A stretch of 64,000 nt of DNA from Lachnospiraceae bacterium AC2029. Its GTDB lineage: Bacteria; Bacillota; Clostridia; Lachnospirales; Lachnospiraceae. The stretch is taken from contig JNLK01000001.1 in assembly GCA_000703065.1 (NCBI GenBank), forward strand, positions 496,001-560,000. Reading direction: 5' to 3'. How positions within the stretch are numbered: position 1 is the first letter of the stretch; the number at the start of each line of letters is the position of its first letter. Under the pieces are notes generated by a model. It worked only from the letters and a program-made list of their open reading frames with translations, ran no database searches and had not been told where the DNA came from. Of this stretch, positions 60,786-64,000 are shown piece after piece. Both the position numbers and the translations under genes were made by a program.

Positions 60786-61541
60786 TTAAATTAAAAAAGA
60801 AATAAGCCTTTGATCCTTAACGCAACTGACCTCCACATTCTCCTTGGTCAGAAGCTCATCCGTTCGGATGACTATCGACAGCGCATACTCCTCCTCTTCC
60901 TTCAGGGTGAGGAACCGGTACTCTCCGCTTACCTCCGGAAGGGACGGGATCTCTGCCACTTCTCCGTGGATCCCGGTTCCGACACACTTCACATAGGCTT
61001 CCTTCCTGGTCCAGAGTCTCCGAAATTCCTTTTGAGGATCCTTCGCAGCCCGAACCGCGTCCTGCTCCTCTTCCGAGTAGAAACGGTTCATGATCTTCAG
61101 GTCCGGATCCGTCTTGGTCTCCACATCGATGCCTACCGGCGTGTCTGCAACCGCAACCGTAATGTAATCGTCGGAGTGAGACAGGTTGAAGTATATGTTC
61201 CTGTTCCGCGGTCCGCCGGTTGTTTCCGCGACGCCCATAATGGCTCCCTTGCCTTCTGTTCCGTTTTCTCCCTCTTCCTCTGTTTCCTCTCTGACCATTC
61301 CCCGCAGCATAGGCTTCCCATACTCGTTCTCGGTCACCTCTGCCGTCATCAGGTCGATCCCAGCCGCATCCTTTAATGCATAGCGAAGCAGAAGCCCCGC
61401 AGCCAGCTGCTGGAGCTGTCCCTTCTCGAACTTCATCCGATGACAACTCTCCCGGCGCCACTCCGGCAGAAGAGCCAGGTAATCATTCCAGTGAACCGTG
61501 AGGTCCTCTTTATTCAACTCATAGAAGTAAACTCTGATCAT
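60786..61541 (-). CDS. Sfp-type 4'-phosphopantetheinyl transferase
   Basis: A 251-residue enzyme that attaches the phosphopantetheine arm to carrier proteins. The N-terminal half has WNDYLALLPEWRRESCHRMK. The catalytic half has VGIDVETKTDPDLKIMNRFY (Mg-binding Asp) near residue 138 and RRLWTRKEAYVKCVGTGI with the conserved Lys and Glu. NLSHSDDYITVAVAD is also typical. The Gly/Glu-rich insertion near residue 90-110 is unusual. The likely client is the carrier protein at 62833-63084, encoded one gene upstream. Confidence 0.9.
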   Translation of the reverse strand: MIRVYFYELNKEDLTVHWNDYLALLPEWRRESCHRMKFEKGQLQQLAAGLLLRYALKDAAGIDLMTAEVTENEYGKPMLRGMVREETEEEGENGTEGKGAIMGVAETTGGPRNRNIYFNLSHSDDYITVAVADTPVGIDVETKTDPDLKIMNRFYSEEEQDAVRAAKDPQKEFRRLWTRKEAYVKCVGTGIHGEVAEIPSLPEVSGEYRFLTLKEEEEYALSIVIRTDELLTKENVEVSCVKDQRLISFLI

Positions 61542-61611
61542 GATCGTTGATATTTCCGTTCATTTGAATGTTGTGATCACCTTACAGGCGCCGTCAAGTA
61601 TGGGAGCCACA

Positions 61612-61642
61612 ATCGAGTAGGAGGGGGCCCCTCCTACTCGAT
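61612..61642. repeat. perfect 31-bp palindrome
   Basis: Fifteen-base arms (61612-61626 and 61628-61642) with one central base. It is followed by overlapping small palindromes (GGCCGGCC, three GCATGC) to about 61691. The 61542-61708 gap has no gene. Function not known: operator, cruciform or decayed repeat element. Confidence 0.6.
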
Positions 61643-61708
61643 GTCGCGTTGGCCGGCCTATGTGCATGCAAGCATGCCCGCATGCCGGCCGTATCGCGCA
61701 TACAAACA

Positions 61709-61733
61709 GGAAGGGCGTCAATAACGCCCTTCC
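61709..61733 (-). terminator. hairpin after BtrH-like gene
   Basis: Ten-base arms 61709-61718 and 61724-61733 with a short loop, followed on the minus strand by TGTTTG. It lies 20 bases after the BtrH-like stop; the T-run is weak. Confidence 0.55.
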
Positions 61734-61752
61734 GTCACATTCTTAATAAGGT

Positions 61753-62820
61753 TTACTTCGCTCTCTGATCCAGTCTGGACAGAACCTCCAGAAGAACGGA
61801 GCACTCCTTCTCCTTTGCGATATCGAAGTACATCTTGAACTTGGATGCCTGACGTACATCATCGTTGATGGAGATCTTGATCAGCAGGTTCCGGGCTGTC
61901 TGCATATTCTTTACAACCAGCTCGTAGTTCTTGATCAGGTTCTCATCGTAGTTCAGGTAACCGTTCGCCATCAGATACTTGATACGCTCCAGCATCAGCA
62001 CCTTATGGTCATACATTACATGCAGTGCGCGGATATCATAGTCCGGCTCATCCTGCTGCATCTGATCCATGATGCGCTTGTATACTCTCTCGTACACGTC
62101 CACACCGAAGGTGGTGTCGGAGAAGCGGTTTCTCATCATACGGAAATGATTCTTCGTATCCTCGGAATTCAGGTACTCACGAAGAGTATCACGGATCAGA
62201 GTGGTATCTACATCGTAGTAGGTAGTGTCCGTATTCTTCAGGATCACGAACAGTCCTCTGGTTCCCTTATAGTCATCCTTGAACATGTGGTCGTCGGATG
62301 CTGTGATATCCTCATAACCTCTCTGAATATCCTTGAAGGATACGGTGTTCAGTGAGTAGCTGTCCTTAAATGTAAAGTCGCCTACGTGGAATACTTCCTT
62401 CTCCAGGTCGTAGCCGTAAATGAAGAGCTCGTGGGGGAACTTATAGTCCACTTCCACATCCACATCGGAAAGGATCTTAGCCTCATCAAATACGCCGTAT
62501 ACATAACCGTTCAGGTTGATGGTCTTGATGATGAAGTCGATGATATTTCCGCAATAGCTCTCGATCTGCTCCTTGGTCAGAAGCGATGTGATGAGATACG
62601 GGCACTCCTTCAGGGAACTGCTTCCCGGCATGATATCTGCAAGAAGCATCTCATCGCCCGTAAAGATTTCCTGGATATTGTAGCAACGCAGCTGAATGTA
62701 GTTACTGAAGATCCAGCGCTTTGCATTTTCATCATCCGAAAGGATGGAAAAGAGTGTTGCATGCCACTGCCAGGATGTAATGATCGGTTTTGTAACCTCA
62801 AGTATCTTCTTGTTATCCAT
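61753..62820 (-). CDS. BtrH-like protein of a carrier-protein biosynthesis locus
   Basis: A 355-residue protein similar in plan to the BtrH/C39-like proteins found with peptide-natural-product carrier proteins: a Trp- and Cys-containing start (KPIITSWQWHATLFSILSDD), then NGYVYGVFDEAKIL and the patterned HELFIYGYDLEKEVFHVGDF. BtrH acts with BtrG on acyl carrier protein-bound intermediates in butirosin synthesis. The C-terminal half is helical. The acyl carrier protein gene stands 12 bases upstream. Probably an acyltransferase acting on the carrier-bound product; family placement from pattern only. Confidence 0.6.
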   Translation of the reverse strand: MDNKKILEVTKPIITSWQWHATLFSILSDDENAKRWIFSNYIQLRCYNIQEIFTGDEMLLADIMPGSSSLKECPYLITSLLTKEQIESYCGNIIDFIIKTINLNGYVYGVFDEAKILSDVDVEVDYKFPHELFIYGYDLEKEVFHVGDFTFKDSYSLNTVSFKDIQRGYEDITASDDHMFKDDYKGTRGLFVILKNTDTTYYDVDTTLIRDTLREYLNSEDTKNHFRMMRNRFSDTTFGVDVYERVYKRIMDQMQQDEPDYDIRALHVMYDHKVLMLERIKYLMANGYLNYDENLIKNYELVVKNMQTARNLLIKISINDDVRQASKFKMYFDIAKEKECSVLLEVLSRLDQRAK

Positions 62821-62832
62821 GTCTGAACCCCC

Positions 62833-63084
62833 TTATTCCTTATCTTCCAGCTTCTTAAAGATCACTGCTGCAACATCCCCGAATGTCCCATATCCATCCA
62901 GAGATAACTCATAATCCGTAAAGCTGACCTGGAATTTCTCCTCTGCTGCTACGATAAGACGAATGATGGAGATTGAATTCACTCCATACTCTGTGACAAA
63001 ATCCTTTGACAGATCCACGTCTTCCAACTCGGGCATCACATCCCCGATAAGTTCCAGCAATTCTTTCTCAACTGTTTCTTTCTC
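62833..63084 (-). CDS. acyl/peptidyl carrier protein
   Basis: An 83-residue carrier protein of four-helix type. Ser38 in EYGVNSISIIRLIV is the phosphopantetheine attachment site, preceded by a typical DLSKDFV helix. The start at 63084 (MEKETVEKELL) follows AGGGAG at 11 bases; starts at 63132 or 63117 would add a charged extension without a ribosome site. It pairs with the BtrH-like gene downstream; the PPTase at 60786 probably activates it. Confidence 0.85.
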   Translation of the reverse strand, partial: EKETVEKELLELIGDVMPELEDVDLSKDFVTEYGVNSISIIRLIVAAEEKFQVSFTDYELSLDGYGTFGDVAAVIFKKLEDKE

Positions 63085-63243
63085 CATACGCTGCAACGCT
63101 CCCTTCTCCTTGTCCATTTTGAACAAAATCATCTATGAATATTCTACTAAATCACAATGCTAAAATCAACACCGGATTTCATTTGATATCAGATATCCAT
63201 GACATCTGTAATCACTGAAAATACGGTCCTTTTGCAGCTTCGG

Positions 63244-64000
63244 TCACTGCGGCGGGTTCAGGCATACGCCCTTCTTGTTGAATTTATACGTTACGGAGTC
63301 AATGGTCAGCTTTTCTCCGATCGCCGCCGTTCCGTCTTCCTTCAGGTAGTACTTGCTGCCCTTATACTTTAACCAGCCGGTATGCATCAGCCCCTTGGAG
63401 GTGAAGAAATAGAATGAAGCTCCGATCTTCTTCCAGCCGGTCTGCATGATTCCGTTCGTATTGAAGTAATAGGTCTTGCCACCCTTTGTGACCCAGCCGA
63501 CGGTCATCACTCCCTTGGCACTGAAATAACGCCACTGATCATCGAACTTCGTCCAGCCGGTGGCCATCACGCCGTCAGCATCAAAGTAGTAGATCTTCCC
63601 GCTCTTCTTCAGGAATCCGGTGACCATCACACCCTTCGCATCGAAGTAATACTTCTTTCCGTCAATCTGCTTCAAACCGGTCACGGGCTGACCTTCCACG
63701 TAGTAATAGGTATTGCCGTCCTCTGTCTTCCATCCGGTAAAATGGGTCTCCGCATATTCCTGATAGCTGATGGGGCTGATGGGATACTGCGCCTGAAATG
63801 CCTCGGTGGTATATTTATCACTTAATTCGTGATGGGTATCATTTTCGGATCCATACAGGAAGAAATCCCTGTATCCGCCCACATCCCAGGTGGGGTCTGC
63901 AAAATACCAGAGTTCTCCGACCTTCACGATGTTCCACGCATGGCTTCCGGAGATTCCCGTATCGCTGACTCCATACCCGTCAACGATCCTCACCTCAAAG
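63244..64000 (-). CDS. transglutaminase-like protein with cell-wall-binding repeats, 5' end beyond window
   Basis: The 3' part of a surface or secreted protein; the frame is open at the right edge. GSHAWNIVKVGELWYFADPTWD has the catalytic His and Asp of a transglutaminase/protease core; the Cys would lie outside. From about 63740 to 63244 seven or eight GW/YY repeats of the choline-binding type follow (GKKYYFDAKGVMVTGFLKKS, GWTKFDDQWRYFSAKGVMTV). Such repeats attach proteins to wall polymers. A crosslinking or protease-like wall role is inferred. Confidence 0.85.
   Translation of the reverse strand, partial: FEVRIVDGYGVSDTGISGSHAWNIVKVGELWYFADPTWDVGGYRDFFLYGSENDTHHELSDKYTTEAFQAQYPISPISYQEYAETHFTGWKTEDGNTYYYVEGQPVTGLKQIDGKKYYFDAKGVMVTGFLKKSGKIYYFDADGVMATGWTKFDDQWRYFSAKGVMTVGWVTKGGKTYYFNTNGIMQTGWKKIGASFYFFTSKGLMHTGWLKYKGSKYYLKEDGTAAIGEKLTIDSVTYKFNKKGVCLNPPQ

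Overview
The window looks like chromosomal DNA of a Gram-positive gut anaerobe of the Clostridia, most likely Lachnospiraceae. The evidence is moderate GC, strong AGGAGG-type ribosome sites, PrgI/VirB4/DUF3801 conjugation genes of the kind known from clostridial elements, a VaFE/Cna-B surface protein with a QPQTG sorting signal, and choline-binding-like repeats. No 16S rRNA or housekeeping marker is present, so genus is not assigned.

Layout. (1) 1-4.9 kb, minus strand: an exopolysaccharide operon (sugar-phosphate transferase, acyltransferase, manC, gmd) behind a sigma-A-like promoter. (2) About 5.1-52.4 kb: a large conjugative element. Its left half, read on the minus strand, is the transfer module: M23/lysozyme-like hydrolase, VirB4, PrgI, VirB6-like, VirB2-like, VirD4 coupling protein, PcfB, MOBP relaxase, MobC, a TOPRIM protein, ArdC-like proteins, SSB and ParB. 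A 2863-residue surface adhesin with an embedded subtilase domain follows, with one lone plus-strand exported protein. The right half is a phage-type replication block: three sigma-like/DUF1492-type proteins, an SNF2-like helicase, a VapE primase-helicase, a family A DNA polymerase, DUF2815 and DUF2800. It lies under a strong leftward promoter divergent from a LexA/CI-type repressor. Cargo lies beyond: a small HTH gene, an unrecognised 463-aa protein, a RloA/RloB (AbiL-like) defence pair, a 53-aa ORF and a ParB-like HTH protein. No structural phage genes and no integrase were found inside the element.

(3) 52.4-53.7 kb: a 3'-truncated second copy of the sugar transferase, so the element is bracketed by one complete and one broken copy. 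(4) 54-59 kb: an amidohydrolase, tRNA-Arg(ACG), and a small AAA ATPase / tyrosine recombinase / XRE island. (5) 59-64 kb: a DUF4143 ATPase, a phosphopantetheinyl transferase, a BtrH-like protein with an acyl carrier protein, and the 3' part of a transglutaminase with cell-wall-binding repeats.

How the genes may work together (inference): the repressor holds the leftward promoter silent until SOS-type self-cleavage. Sigma-like proteins and possible element-specific promoters or antitermination sites then turn on replication, adhesin and transfer genes. Striking cis structures support this: inverted GAACA arrays around an AT-rich core (candidate origin), six phased 11-bp repeats upstream of the adhesin unit, two nearly identical 66-bp leaders, and a possible ribosome-site-sequestering RNA switch. 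Palindromes in front of the cargo genes suggest a shared regulator there.
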